A DNA stretch of 64,000 bases. Origin: Phyto melanocephala. Taxonomy: Eukaryota; Arthropoda; Insecta; Diptera; Rhinophoridae. Below, in pieces: positions 33,794-45,457 of this stretch. How positions within the stretch are numbered: the first letter of the stretch is position 1; every line of letters starts with the position of its first letter. The notes under the pieces were generated by a model. The model was not told the origin of the DNA. It did no database searches and saw only the letters and a program-made list of their open reading frames with translations. Both the position numbers and the translations under genes were made by a program. The stretch is taken from the NCBI GenBank assembly GCA_941918925.1, contig OW799233.1:175305235-175369234 (forward strand), in the 5' to 3' direction.

Positions 33794-35874
33794 TGTTACA
33801 TGCTCCATCGACTGGTACAGCTACACCAAGGTGAATATCCGACTAGCTCACGCTCGGCTTCTTCTCGGGTGTGTTCCCTCCCTCACCTTAGCCTCGGAAC
33901 AGTAAACAATAAAAAAAATGATGAGATAAACAAAAAAAAAACAGATTTAATGACTACTACCCAACATGTCTGGAATGAGAGATAGATGTAAAACTCCAGC
34001 CGCCCAACCCTACCTTGGTCATCCACACATCCGTGCAATATTTCCGGATGACCCCTCAAACCGTTCGTTTCTCACTTACCGCTTACCAACAACCCATCTA
34101 ATTATAGTTTACTCACACAATTTCATTTTTCTATATTCACTTACAAATCATATTTATTCATCATTTATCAATAACTTATCCTAATAAACATACGTATATA
34201 ACCAAATTTCTATATTAAATGTTCTTAAAATTATCAAACTACATATATATAAATTAAGACGATAAAAATAAAAAATTTTTTTAATACAAAACAAAAATAT
34301 TATATAATAATAGAAACAACTGATAAGACTATATGTGTGCGAATTTGCAACAAATTATTCGCTAGCATTCGGCAACAATTATGACTATGATTCACAAACT
34401 ATGTTGTCCTAAAGATCCGTAATTAACACTTACGCTAGACCGATTCTACGACTGAATGAGCTCACTCAACCGGAGTTAAAATATCAGTTCCTTGCTTTAT
34501 ACGTATTACCGCGTTCTATTGTGAATCCTAATCAAAAATCATACAAAAAAAAATCTTTTGTTTCTATTAAAAAAAACAAATTTCTTTACAAATTAAAGTC
34601 TACCCTTATTTCACAATTAAACACTACTTAAATTATAAACAATAATCAATCACACAAAAATAACGCAATTCTACCAAATTTAATTACTCGTATTAAAATT
34701 TTCTTAAAATAAAAATAAAATGTTCATAAAGAGCCTTTATTTCTTAGTTTCCTATTTAGGCTTATAATTCACACAAATCACAGAAGAAGCACCAATAACT
34801 TATACCCGCTTCCGGTTCTAGCCTTTGCTACTCTTCCCTTTCAGCTATCCTGGTGGAAAACCCAAAAGCTCTTTTTCCAACTGTTACCAGTCCTAATTTA
34901 CTTCAACCTTCCTTTCTCTTTTTTTCTATTTCCTAGGTTGCCAATAATGTCGTGTTGGAACTACCATAAACAAAATATAGAAAAATTTACGTTACCTTTT
35001 ATTAGCCAAACAATTTTTCTAAACAAAAAAGAACGAATAATGGTCCTTTCACCGAATACCTCTTTACTTTTTGACAATATGTACTCTCAATGCACGGCTG
35101 GCTCCACCAGGACTTCCTAAAGCAATTCCTTCAGCGAAATTTTTTAACTGACTTTCACCAATTTCTAGTAGAACAAACACCAAAAAAAAATATTTTCTTT
35201 ATAACAAATAAAACCATATAAAAAAAGCACAACACTCACATTCAGATCCTTTTCCTTTTATCTTATTAACATTAAAACTAATATTTTATTGTCAGTTCAG
35301 CAATACAAACAAAAAATGTTTATAATCATACTTTTGAAAACACAAAAAATATACACTGATTATGGTACTGCCCTTATCAACTCACACTTTAGAAATGAAA
35401 TATCACTTAATTAGCGTTTTGAAATATGGTCGGTACCTTTATTTTAACACTAACAACACCAATGTAAAAAAAAACAACTACCGCAAATAACATTATTTCA
35501 ACACCGTTTTACTTAACCTACCACAACATTCCCAAAAAGGTCAACGTACATTTAAATAATATCTAACAACAAAAAAAAACTTTCAATCCACCCTGTTAAT
35601 ATGACAGCCCCCAAATGGCAATGCCCTACTTCACAAAAAAATAATACTATTTATTTCATCTCTGCAAACGCAAAAGCTTTATTTCCAGAATGGACTTCCA
35701 ATTGTCATTTTGCCAATAGCAAAAATAAATTTTCACAAGACATACACCAAAAAACCTACCACAACACAATAAAAACAAAATAAATAAATAAAACCGCAAT
35801 CAACCACCATCAATCCGCACCGCTTATCAAGAACCCAACTACGAACATCTAGGACAGATTTTCTCACCGCAACA
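33794..35874 (-). repeat. 5' LTR (right copy)
   Basis: The partner of the left LTR, with TG...CA ends and the AAAT duplication at 35875-35878. It should carry the promoter for genomic RNA; a TATA box was not chosen because the region is uniformly AT-rich. Confidence 0.93.
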
Positions 35875-36511
35875 AAATGATTTCTGTAATTTAAAATACA
35901 TTTTAAAGGCTAGGGAGAAAATCTTTAAAATTTCATTTTAAAAATTCTTTCTTATACCCCTGACAGGCATACAAATATAGGTATAAACTAGTTTGTTCGA
36001 TGGTTTAATTAAAATTTAAGTTGACAGACACTTAATGCCATTAATTAAAATTTGGATCTGGGGGGAGAGATTATTGGTTTTTCTTTATTGTAACTACACT
36101 TTTCACCTAAAATTGATCGATCAGCTAAGTTTATGCTTCAATTACCCCTAACTTTTAACGTTAGGTTTATATCCTAAAAAAATAGTATTTAAGCTCAATT
36201 ATTTTTCTTATTTTAAATTTGTTTTTCAAACAACAAATAAATTTCTTACAATAATATGGTAGAATATTAAATAGTTTTTATTTTCTGATTTTTGGAAACT
36301 TTTCGTGTACTAAATATACTATGGTACGATTGGTTACAAAGATATATGAAAATAAACTTAAAAAAATAAAAATAACCGGCTTTTTCGGATAAAAAACCGG
36401 TGTATTCGATATTCAAAAAATCAACATTTAGAAAAAACCGCCAGCTGAAAGAGGAAAAAAACCCGGGTTTTCCACCGGTTGTAAAACCGAGTCGATCACC
36501 CTAGTATTTAC

Positions 36512-37026
36512 GTATCATTAGTTATAAACTAGATTTACATATTATAATTAATGATACTTAGATGTTTTTTTTAAAACACATTAGTGTTAAATTTGTTGTG
36601 GATTTGATTAAAACAAATATTAATCAAGTTTAACGTCAAAGGAACAAACAGTTCAGTTTTGTTTACGCTGCAGAGTCAATTATTCAAGAAGATGCTGTTG
36701 GTTCTGATTATGATTAGAAAAAAATATGTCATTGGAGGCAAGTACTTACCACCCTCGCTTACAAATAGGGACACGTATAAGTACTTATTACGCTCGCTCA
36801 TAAATAGGGACTTAAAAAAGCAATTACTTTTATAGTAATATATGTATAAGTACTTGATTTTAATAATCTAAATAACCTAAATAAGTCACCACTTTTTAAA
36901 TGAAATGCTTTGCCGCTGTTGTCAAAATAATTATTACTTATACCCTAATAAAAAAGTAAAAAGTTATGTAATTGTATTATGTGTGTATGTAAGCAAAGTA
37001 TTAAGTCATTGCCAAAATACTTCTTA
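36512..37026. other. Intergenic DNA with short direct repeats
   Basis: No gene. Two copies of a CTCGCT-AAATAGGGAC phrase lie at about 36755 and 36795, and AAGTACTTAT words recur. Otherwise nothing is recognised. Confidence 0.4.
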
Positions 37027-38850
37027 AGGCCATGACTGACTATCAGATTTAGTCGTTCGATATGTCAAAAATTGTATGTGTGTTCAGAAAGAGTGATAGT
37101 GTGGACCAGAGTCTGACTTCGGTTATCCGAAAAAAAAATATCTCGAATATTTACTTATCTTTTTCGGTTATAAGTATAACCATGCATTTATCACAGAAAA
37201 TAGCTACTCGTACATGCATGAATTGCTACGGTTACGAGTATATTTATTACTTATTTTCAAAAATACTCTCTATACATACGTATTATTCGGATATACATGT
37301 GCGAAAACAAATTACTTATAAGTATTGGCAAAATACTTATAAGTATTGCGACATACTTATAAGTACTTTTGAACAAAAAAACAAGTAAAAAACAAGTAAA
37401 AGTGCTTTATTCTGCTCTTTCATTTTTTATCAAACAAAAAGAAAATTGTTCAGGGCTGGAACTATTTGTATAGTAAATATATATAACATAATTTATATTG
37501 CTTTTTAACTTAAATAAGCAACGAGCTAACACATAATAATAAAATGTTTTCTTTAAATAAAAATAAATCTACTTATATTTATTATTTATTTTTAGTATTA
37601 AGAAACGCAACTGTTATACCTGAAATTTGTATGGCTTATCAACTTAAAAAAAATTATTTTGATATAAAAGCAGAAAAAGATAAGTAAAAATTAAAGAAAA
37701 TAAAAGTGAAAATTTAGTTGAATTGATACTGACAAGAGATATTTAACAATGTATTTTTTATTTTGATTTACTATTTATATAATTACGTATGTACTTACAT
37801 TGCTTTTTGTTAGGAAAAAATCTGTAAGAATTTTGACCTTAATTATTTAAAAAAAAACACAAATTTCCAAGGAAAACCCATCATTAAGAAGGGTGCTCTT
37901 ATACAGGTAGTGATGACAGCCTATCTGACCCAAATAAATTAATGCCAGAAAAAACCTGTAAATGTTTTTATGTTCTGGACCACATAATGGAACATTCATT
38001 GAAACATTTTTAAAACTTTATTTTGAAATCGAATTTGTGTTCACACAGTGAGATTTGAGAGTATCAATAGTTATTACCATAAATTGTATTCAAAGTCAGA
38101 TATTAACCTTTCCATCCCTGCTTTTTATGTATAAAAATCTACTTCTCATCGTGAAGTGAGAGGTTCTATTACATCACAAGTGTTGTCAACTTTAAGATTC
38201 AAAAAACATCAAAACAGGAAAAAACGTTTGATTTTTAAGAATATGCGTAAAGTTTAAAATTTTGAATTTTCGATTTTATTTATTTTATAAAATTATAAAT
38301 TTCGTTATTAGAACCTTTAGGCCTAAAATAAGTTTCCATATAATATCATTAATAATAATAATAATACATTTTAAGTTAAAGTTGTAACTTTAACTTCACA
38401 GTTGGTCATATAATCGCTACTTTAAAAATAATTACAGTTTTTATGCATATCATTATTCTTTTCTTTACTTTTATAAAAAGTTATGTTTGTTGAACGATTG
38501 AAGATATCAGAAACATATATTTTTAAATTATAAATAATAAAAATATAAAATATATAATCTATTTATACAGTTTTTTAAATGTAAGCTAAGGATCTTTATA
38601 ACAAAAGCATTGTCTATTATTAATTCTTATCATTTTTGTTGCGTTGTTTCGTAAGAAATTTACCTTGCAAAAATTGTTCTTTATTTGAATTTAGTATTTT
38701 TACTTCGATAAGAAAAAGAATGCACTAAAGAATTTGAGAAATCACATCGAGCACTGACTCAAATTTTTTGCGCGACAAAAATTTTAAAAAGCACAAATAA
38801 TATTGCATAAAGCCAAAGTTGACAACGCTGGATACACGGCTTTCAGACCA

Positions 38851-39502
38851 GGCAAGTCACTTGCGCAAGTGACTTGCGCAAGTGTTGTGTTTATTGGCAA
38901 AAGGGGTAAGGTCGGGTTAAGAGGCAGAAACTTGCTCATTTTTGAGTACACACTTGCCTGTACTCGGCAAGTACGAGCAAGTTTTTGTTGAGAAACCAAA
39001 AACAAAAGAGTAATAAAAACAAACAAGAGTGCTATATTCGGCCATGCCGAATCTTATAAACCCTTTACCACGTGTAGTCATTCAACAACAATTGTTTATG
39101 TCACCATTTATCTCATATGAAATACGTACATACAAAACATACATATATAAAAACATCACATTGTAATATTATACATTTAGTTTACTTATGTGCTTAAAAA
39201 AAATAAATTAAAAGAAAAATTAAAAATAAAACAATAAAAATTTGAATAAAATATAAAATAAAAAAAATTTTTTGGCTCACTCTAACCAGTATACCACGTT
39301 TGTATGTATGTGTAGATAATTGATAATTGTAGAAATTTCAAACGGAATGACAAACCTATATATACCCTTTTTCACTGTGTGAAGAGTATAATAAGTAAAA
39401 GAGAACGAAACTTGGGCAAGTCAGTTGCTGAGTCTGAACATGAAAGCAAGTTCAAAGAAAAATAAAAGAAAATAAAAAACTAACTTGAGCAAGTGACTTG
39501 CC
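38851..39502. mobile_element. TIR element of CTTGC palindromes, with nested INE-1-like copy
   Basis: The left end GGCAAGTCACTTGCGCAAGT recurs inverted at the right (GGCAAGTCACTTGCTCAAGT reverse-complemented). The left end contains a perfect 22-bp palindrome (38854-38875), and further CTTGC/GCAAG words occur inside. An INE-1-like element (39021-39392) sits in the middle. No target duplication was found. Confidence 0.55.
39021..39392 (-). mobile_element. Short INE-1-like element
   Basis: Read on the - strand it starts TATACTCTTCACACAGTGAA and ends with the GGCATGGCCGAATATAGC hairpin region and CTCTTGTTT. It is shortened in the centre, lacking most of the CTGTCCG and ACGACCACC blocks. Confidence 0.75.
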
Positions 39503-40049
39503 CAATGCGAAAGGGGTAATAGGAACACAACAAAGAGAGTGTAATTATTTCTGTAAAATACCTGATACCCAGCAAACAAGAACACAAATATTAAAGTATA
39601 ATGCCGTGTTATACATTCTAAGCTAATATTTTAAGCTGTATAACGAGACAAATCAATTTTAAAAGGTTTTAATCAACCACTAAATAGTTATTTATAAGTA
39701 AATAAACATAATGCTATTATCTGATTATTATTTTCCCGCAGAAAAAAACGATATTCTGTTTTTGTTTTTTGGAAAATTAATAAAGAAAAACAAACAAAAA
39801 CCATATAATTTTTTCTTGACGGGCTTAAAATATCTAAAAAAAGTTAATAAGAAAAACAATAAACAACAAATATATCTGTTAAAACTAATAAATATATCTT
39901 AATATAAGATTTTTTTCTTTTTTATAAATTTAAAATAAATCCCACATGCTCGCTGGGCATTGCTAAAAAAATAACGCATGTCGTTGTTTCATCAACCCCT
40001 AAATTAAAAATCATAAAAAAATGTCTCTGTCCATAATTCATCTAGCAAC

Positions 40050-40770
40050 CAGGGATGCCAGTTTAATTAAACTGGATATTTTTATGGTATACATTTTTTT
40101 AATTTTGTGAATTTGTTTGCTTTGTTATATATAAGTTTTTGTAGAACAATATTTTTAGTGGTAAAACACAAAGTTCAAATAATTCGCCAATAAACATTTT
40201 AATTAAAAATCATATTTCCATTAAAGCGTCTTATTTTTTTATAAAAGTTACATGTTAAATAGTTTATCATATAAACTTGAAACATGAATTTATAGTAGAT
40301 AACTTTTAATGTCAATGAAAATATTTTACAAAATAAAGAAAACAAACGCAGTAAGGAAATATGTAGAAATGCCTTCAATTTTGATATCTTAAGCCATATA
40401 TTCTAAATAAAAGTTAAGTCAGGACATATATTCCAATTATATCAATACTTATATAGGAAATTAATTATGATTCGAATAAATTACCAAAGTAGTGGCATAT
40501 ACTTTTGCTTAGTAACACTTTTCTTTAAATATTGATGTAAACAAAACTGTATTTGGGATATTTTCAAATACTAATTAAATAATATGTATAAATTATTAAT
40601 ATATTAATTGGTAAATTATATTCATTTACTACCATTTGATTATTGTTTTTATTTTTTAAATATAAATGTTAGTATTTAGAAAAATTATGTGCAAAAATTG
40701 AAGTTTTTGGTAGATTTTAGTGCATTTTTTGACAAATTTGTTAGGAATAATATTTTTTGTGGCATCCCTG
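40050..40770. mobile_element. Non-autonomous hAT element with perfect 8-bp target duplication
   Basis: The inverted ends CAGGGATGCCA (40050) and TGGCATCCCTG (to 40770) are flanked by identical CTAGCAAC octamers (40042-40049 and 40771-40778). This is the hallmark of hAT insertion. The 721-bp interior is AT-rich and codes for nothing recognisable. Confidence 0.88.
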
Positions 40771-41629
40771 CTAGCAACTACGGCTGCTAAGCCGTATACA
40801 CACAAACGATCATAAAAAAACAACAAATAAATGTATAACAATAATGTTTATGTATGTGTGCGTTTGTACCATAATGGTTGTGCTGTTTTCATAACCCAAG
40901 CAAGTGCATTTTTACTAAATCAAAACGCATGCAAAATTTCTACTTGATGCTCTCGCTTGAATTGTAAAAACGGTTACTCATTTTACTCGCTTTTTTTTAC
41001 GGATAATCGATAACACTTAAGTACTTAAGTCCAATTTGTTGTACTGTGTACAATATAGAGTAATTATGCCAAAAATACTTAGATTTCGGTTGCTTGTATA
41101 TACTTATGCCTAACATCAAACGAGTATGTACGGATAGAGTAATTTTTTTAGCTGTAACCGTACGCACTTATACATGTTTTGCTAATAATACTCAATGTAT
41201 ATCCGAAGTTGTAATCGTTGTCATTCCCTGGTGTGGACACAAAGTGCACATGTGTGACAGATTTTTTGACAAGTGTGTCCGATTTGATAATCTTTTGAAA
41301 ATTTTCATAAAATAATAGAGTCTGTGCGATCAGAGTTGCTTTTTCTAAGCAAGTATGACAGTGTGGCATCCAATAACACATTTTGTTGCGATTTTTTCAT
41401 GTAGGACAGAAAACTATCAGATTTTTATTTGACATAATCGCACGACTTTGTAGGATAGTCAGTCATGGCCTTTAGTAAGACAGACGATATGTAATAGTCA
41501 TTGAAAAGTATGTTGTTTAGAAAGAGAAAGTCATTATCTAGTTTTTGCTGGGTATTTATATTAAATAGCAGCCTTCCTTACCTCTTTATATTTAAAGTAC
41601 TGAAATAAAATAAATTTTTTAAAGTCTTA

Positions 41630-41746
41630 GGGCCGTATTCATAAAAAATATTTTAGGTTTATTAAAGGCATATTTGACAAATTTCTCTACAACATCTGTC
41701 AAATAAGCCTTTAATAAACCTAAAATATTTTTTATGAACACGGCCC
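41630..41746. mobile_element. 117-bp palindromic MITE (copy 2)
   Basis: Same length and arms as the copy at 6096-6212, starting GGGCCGTATTCATAAAAAA, with TTA on both flanks. Both copies are also followed by TTATTCTTTA, so the true right boundary or a target preference may involve that word. Confidence 0.75.
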
Positions 41747-41854
41747 TTATTCTTTACGCATTTCACAGTCGAAAATTATTATTATTAGGCTTTGTTTTTA
41801 TAGATTTGCGAATTTAATGACGCTAAATAAGGTATTTCGGCCACTGTGCGCTGA

Positions 41855-42110
41855 TTTGATTTTTTACAAGTAATATGTATATAACATTGTCATTCCGTTT
41901 GTAGTTTTTACAACAAAGCACATAAACATTTTCTGAATGCTTATAAATAAATAAGTCGATTGAACTATGTCCGTCTGTTCTTGTGTATAACCACTTGTTG
42001 CAATGATCTGTATGTAGTATCAATATTTTGGAAATATTAGGGAATGAATCTCTATTAAAATCCAACAGAATCACCCAATACCTTTCTGAGATATGAGCAA
42101 ATAAACGTGA
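41855..42110 (+). mobile_element. Degenerate INE-1-like fragment
   Basis: Weakened versions of the INE-1-like blocks are visible: TTGTCATTCCGTTTGTAG, AAACATTTTCTGAATGCTTA, a TGTCCGTCTGTTC run and CTTTCTGAGATATGAGCAAA. It lacks both ends and is older than most copies here. Confidence 0.5.
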
Positions 42111-42539
42111 CTGTCTTCAATTTTTCCCATATTTTAATCACAAAAAATAACATTTTTAAAACCAAGAATAATTTATAGACACTTTTGTTACTATTTATTG
42201 ATTAGAACAAAACGGTCACTAATCAGCTAAGTTATAGGCACAAATTATTTGGAAAAATATATATATTTTCTTAAGCTCCTAAATAATTTTTGAACACGCT
42301 AGTGACACAAAAGTGCATGCGGTAGCTTCACAATAATTTTCGAGAAAAACTAAAAAAACCAATTTAAAGCTAACTGACATATAAGTCCAAAAAAAACAAG
42401 TAAGAGCACTATATTCGGCTATGCCGAATCTTTTATACCCACCACCAATTTTGTGTACATTTAAAGCACAATATTTATTATTTTGTTAATCGCTACGGAA
42501 TAATCTCTTTATAATAAAATATGTATCACTTTCTTTGTA

Positions 42540-43160
42540 GAGGGTGGTTAAATTTTAAGGGCCCATGTTGAAGGTGAACTACACCTAGTCTTTAAATTTG
42601 TTTTCTGCATTTCAATTGACATTTCTCAATCTCAAACTTACTCAATTGGATCCGTGGAAAGATACGCAAATTAGCAACGCTTTAAAGTTATTCAGGTTTT
42701 TTATAAAAATGGGCGTTCAAATCAAAATGCATTTTGTGCACTTCGTAATTCTTTTGATCAACATAATCGTTCAAATTCGTCCACAATCGGGAGAATTGTA
42801 ACAAATATTTAAATTTCTGCAAAACAGGTCTGTATAAAATGTTAGAAAATCTGTGAATGCCTTCTTAGTTCGTTGATTGGGAACCACTGCTGGTTTTTGC
42901 GATAGTTTGGCAAAAGAGCAGTCAACCTCGCCTCATCATCATGCCCAACAATTGAGCATCAACATTGTCATTGAAAATTTGGACCATCAGATAGAGGAGT
43001 GTCGCCAAGGATGGGGGTGGGTTGCATTTGGCCGATATTTTGTTATATACATGATTGAACCATACAAATATTATCATTATAAAAAGAAATGATAATAATT
43101 GTTTAAATAATTTGTGTTTTATTCAAAATCAACGTCGGCCCTTAAAATTTAACCACCCTT
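42540..43160 (+). mobile_element. Internally deleted mariner, TA target duplication
   Basis: The ends GAGGGTGGTTAAATTTTAAG (left) and AAGGGTGGTTAAATTTTAAG (right, reverse-complemented) are flanked by TA. The sister repeat at 59112 preserves the unoccupied site, confirming the borders. Coding pieces in several frames match mariner transposase: an NGRSNQNAFCAL-like N-terminal block near 42710, a TSPHHHAQQLSIN linker block near 42930, and ENLDHQIEECRQ at the C-terminus near 42975. The whole catalytic core is missing, so the copy is non-autonomous. Confidence 0.88.
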
Positions 43161-43194
43161 TATAACTTCGATATGCTACTAAAATGTTTTTGTA

Positions 43195-43990
43195 AATGTA
43201 GTCTTTCAATGAAAGTGGGCGTTAAAGTAGGCGTGTCAATAAATTTTCTGCTAACAAATAAAAGTTAGATGTTTCAATATAGTCCTTTATTTTCCCAAAA
43301 ACTTTGTCAATAGAGAAATTACATGAATTTAATATAAACCGTTATATGGTAGGTGGGCGTTAAAGAGGGCGTGTCACCTAAACTTTTTGGCACAACAATA
43401 ACATTAGATTAGAAGCATATACGTAGCAAATTTGATCATCATACCTCTAATTTTGGCGGTTTTGTGAGCTTTTAAATTTCATTAAGGGTAGATTACGTGA
43501 AAAGTGGGCGTTATAGTAGGCATGTCAAAGTTGGTTTTGCGAATGAGTACAACTTAAGTGTTTCAATATAGCCCTTTATTATTCCAAAATCATTATTAGT
43601 AGAGAAATTATATGAATTTTAGGTAAAACGTTATATGAGAGGTGGGCGTAAAAGTGGGCGTGGCAACTTAATTTTCTGGCACAGTAATGACAATGCCAAG
43701 GGGGATACACGTAGCAAATTTTATCATCATACCTCTAATTTTGGCGGTTTTATAAGCTTTTAAATTTCATTAATGGTATATAACGTGAAAAGTGGGTGTT
43801 ATAGTTGGCGTGTCAAAGTTATTTTTGCGAATGAGTACAACTTAGGTGTTTCAATATAGCCCTTTATAATTCCAAAATCTTTATTAATAGAGAAATTATA
43901 CGAATTTTGAGTAAAACGTTATATGGGAGGTGGGCTTAAAAGTGGGCGTGGCACATTGATTTTCCGTTACAAAAAAGCCACTCACCAAGA
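43195..43990. repeat. About 290-bp tandem units inside the INE-1-like element
   Basis: GTGGGCGTTAAAGTAGGCGT-type motifs recur at about 43215, 43503 and 43793, and a second GGTGGGCG motif recurs at about 43340, 43640 and 43925, giving about 2.6 units with a period near 290 bp. Confidence 0.75.
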
Positions 43991-44569
43991 AGCAGAGTGT
44001 GCAAAATTTCAGAGTCGTACATCCAATTTTGTTGCTTTTATGACGTTTTAGTTTTTAAATATACCGAAAAATACACTGTGCGGTATAAATTTTCGTACAT
44101 TTTGATCGATAACTCCTCTCCTAATGCATAGATTTTGATATTTTTCGGGGAAAAATATTGTTTTTACTCAGGAAATATATATTCGAAGTTTCATGAGTCT
44201 ACGTTAATGCGTTTGGACACAATTCCATTTTATTCGATGTTTGAAGGACACGGTTTTTTCGACCTACTCTTGCTTTTCGAGCTATAACTCTCTTCCTAAT
44301 ATTCCGATTTAGCCCATTTTCAATACCGAACAAACCTTATCTATAAGAAAGATTCTGGCAAAATTTGAGCCCCCTAGCTTTTTCGGTGCGACCTCTATCG
44401 TGCTTTCAACAGACGGACAGACGGACGGACATAGCTAGATCGTCATCAAATCAAACCCTGATTCAGAATATTTATACTTTATGGGGTCTAAAATGGATAT
44501 TTCGATGTGTTACAAACGGAATGACAAAATAAATATACCCCCACAATTTTTTTGGTGGCGGGTATAAAA

Positions 44570-45457
44570 ATCAATCGCTTCGGTGAGTTTTTTTTGATTG
44601 ACAAACAAAAATTAAATTTTTGAGCTTTAAGAGCACGGACTGAGATAATATATATATCAAATAAAAGGACCGCTTGTTATGACCGCCACTACAAAATGGC
44701 GAAAATAAATTTATATCTGCGTCAAGTCTAGTATTTAAAAATGTACCCCCTTTAACTCCCTAAATATTGTTATCAAAAGAAACAGCCTAATCAGTAGAAG
44801 ACCCAATTACAAACAAATTGAAAACTAAGATGGTGTCCTATGTAAAATATTGGATATGTGATTTAAAAACAGTATTTATGGCTCCACAAGATTCAAATCA
44901 AATAAAAGGTCTTGCCCAGTAGAACCCAGCAAACTATAAACAAGTGTTAAATCCTAGGTGGCGTCTACAACAAAAAGGCGGAAATTTTTTCTTAATCTCA
45001 TATATAAAAAGCTAAAATCAAAGATGGCGTCGGAAATAATAAAGCAAAATTACGTATAACGTTAGATTCCTATGGTGTTGCATGTGAACAAGCCCGAGAA
45101 AATTCTTCACTTAAGGCCAACATTGTTGTAGAAATTAGAGCACCATAGTCAAAAATTTTAAAAGATATTAGGAAAATGGTCTAAAAGAAGCCCATAACTG
45201 CGAAGCTAAAAACGAAGGTCATTTCAGTGACATTATTTTCCATACTAAGTGTAAAAAAATGTCCATTTTTTATATTTTATTGTGTGAAAAAAAAACGAAC
45301 AAGTTTTTAAATTTTTAAACCCCATGGCCACTTTGGGCCCACCCTGTAATCTTGGTGTATCCACAAGAAGTGCTAACTGTCGTATTGTTATAATATTTAT
45401 ATTTATATTATTTATTTATAATATTTATTTATTTATTTATCACCTTTTTATAATTAA
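44570..45457. other. Repeat-derived non-coding DNA
   Basis: Several phrases (ATCAAATAAAAGG with AATGTACCCCCTTTAACTCC; AAAATCAAAGATGGCGTCGGA) also occur near 7565-7650 or 62435-62480. The segment therefore belongs to dispersed repeats, but ends could not be set. No coding frame. Confidence 0.4.

Larger units (their letters stand above)
25357..35874 (-). mobile_element. Complete Ty3/Gypsy LTR retrotransposon, Ulysses/Osvaldo-like
   Basis: The element is 10,518 bp with 2081-bp LTRs starting TGTTACATGC and ending CCGCAACA (as read on +), flanked by the 4-bp duplication AAAT. On the - strand the order is LTR, primer-binding site (33773-33790), about 1.1-kb leader, gag, pol, about 0.9-kb tail and LTR. 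The very long LTRs, total size, lysine-type primer site and lack of an envelope gene match Drosophila Ulysses; that name comes from architecture, not a search. gag and pol are both open and the LTRs are nearly identical, so the insertion is recent and may be competent. Confidence 0.93.
24878..36503. mobile_element. Non-autonomous hAT element split by an LTR retrotransposon
   Basis: The ends TAGGGTGATCGA (24878) and TCGATCACCCTA (to 36503) are inverted repeats. They are flanked by GTATTTAG on the left and GTATTTAC on the right, an 8-bp target duplication with one difference, as expected for hAT. Without the 10.5-kb retrotransposon and its AAAT duplication the element is about 1.1 kb. Both subterminal regions are rich in AACCGG words, including a 16-bp perfect palindrome AACCGGTTAACCGGTT at 24988. 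No transposase is encoded. Confidence 0.85.
37027..41471. mobile_element. Possible 4.4-kb TIR element with TTA target duplication
   Basis: AGGCCATGACTGACTATC at 37027 is matched by its reverse complement at 41471, with weaker arm similarity for about 45 bp; TTA flanks both sides. It contains further nested repeats (38851-39502 and 40050-40770) and no clear transposase. The TTA duplication and GGCC end suggest PIF/Harbinger. The two ends might instead belong to two separate solo MITEs, so the span is uncertain. Confidence 0.5.
42395..44569 (-). mobile_element. INE-1-like element, CCCACCACC subtype, with internal tandem units
   Basis: On the - strand it begins TATACCCGCCACCAAAAAAA and a TTTGTCATTCCGTTTGTAAC block, carries the CCGTCCGTCTGTCCGTCTG run (near 44415), and ends at a GGCATAGCCGAATATAGTGC hairpin and CTTACTTGTTTT. 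Its centre is a roughly 290-bp tandem repeat. A deleted mariner (42540-43160) interrupts it. A shorter sister copy lies at 58970-59363. Confidence 0.75.

Noticed and set aside
36755..36820. Regulatory direct repeat (AAATAGGGAC pair)
   Set aside because: Two short copies only, in a low-complexity AAGTACTTAT context; no support for function.
38784..39026. 80-codon open frame opposite a 62-codon frame
   Set aside because: Both arise from the palindromic CTTGC element, which keeps frames open on both strands.
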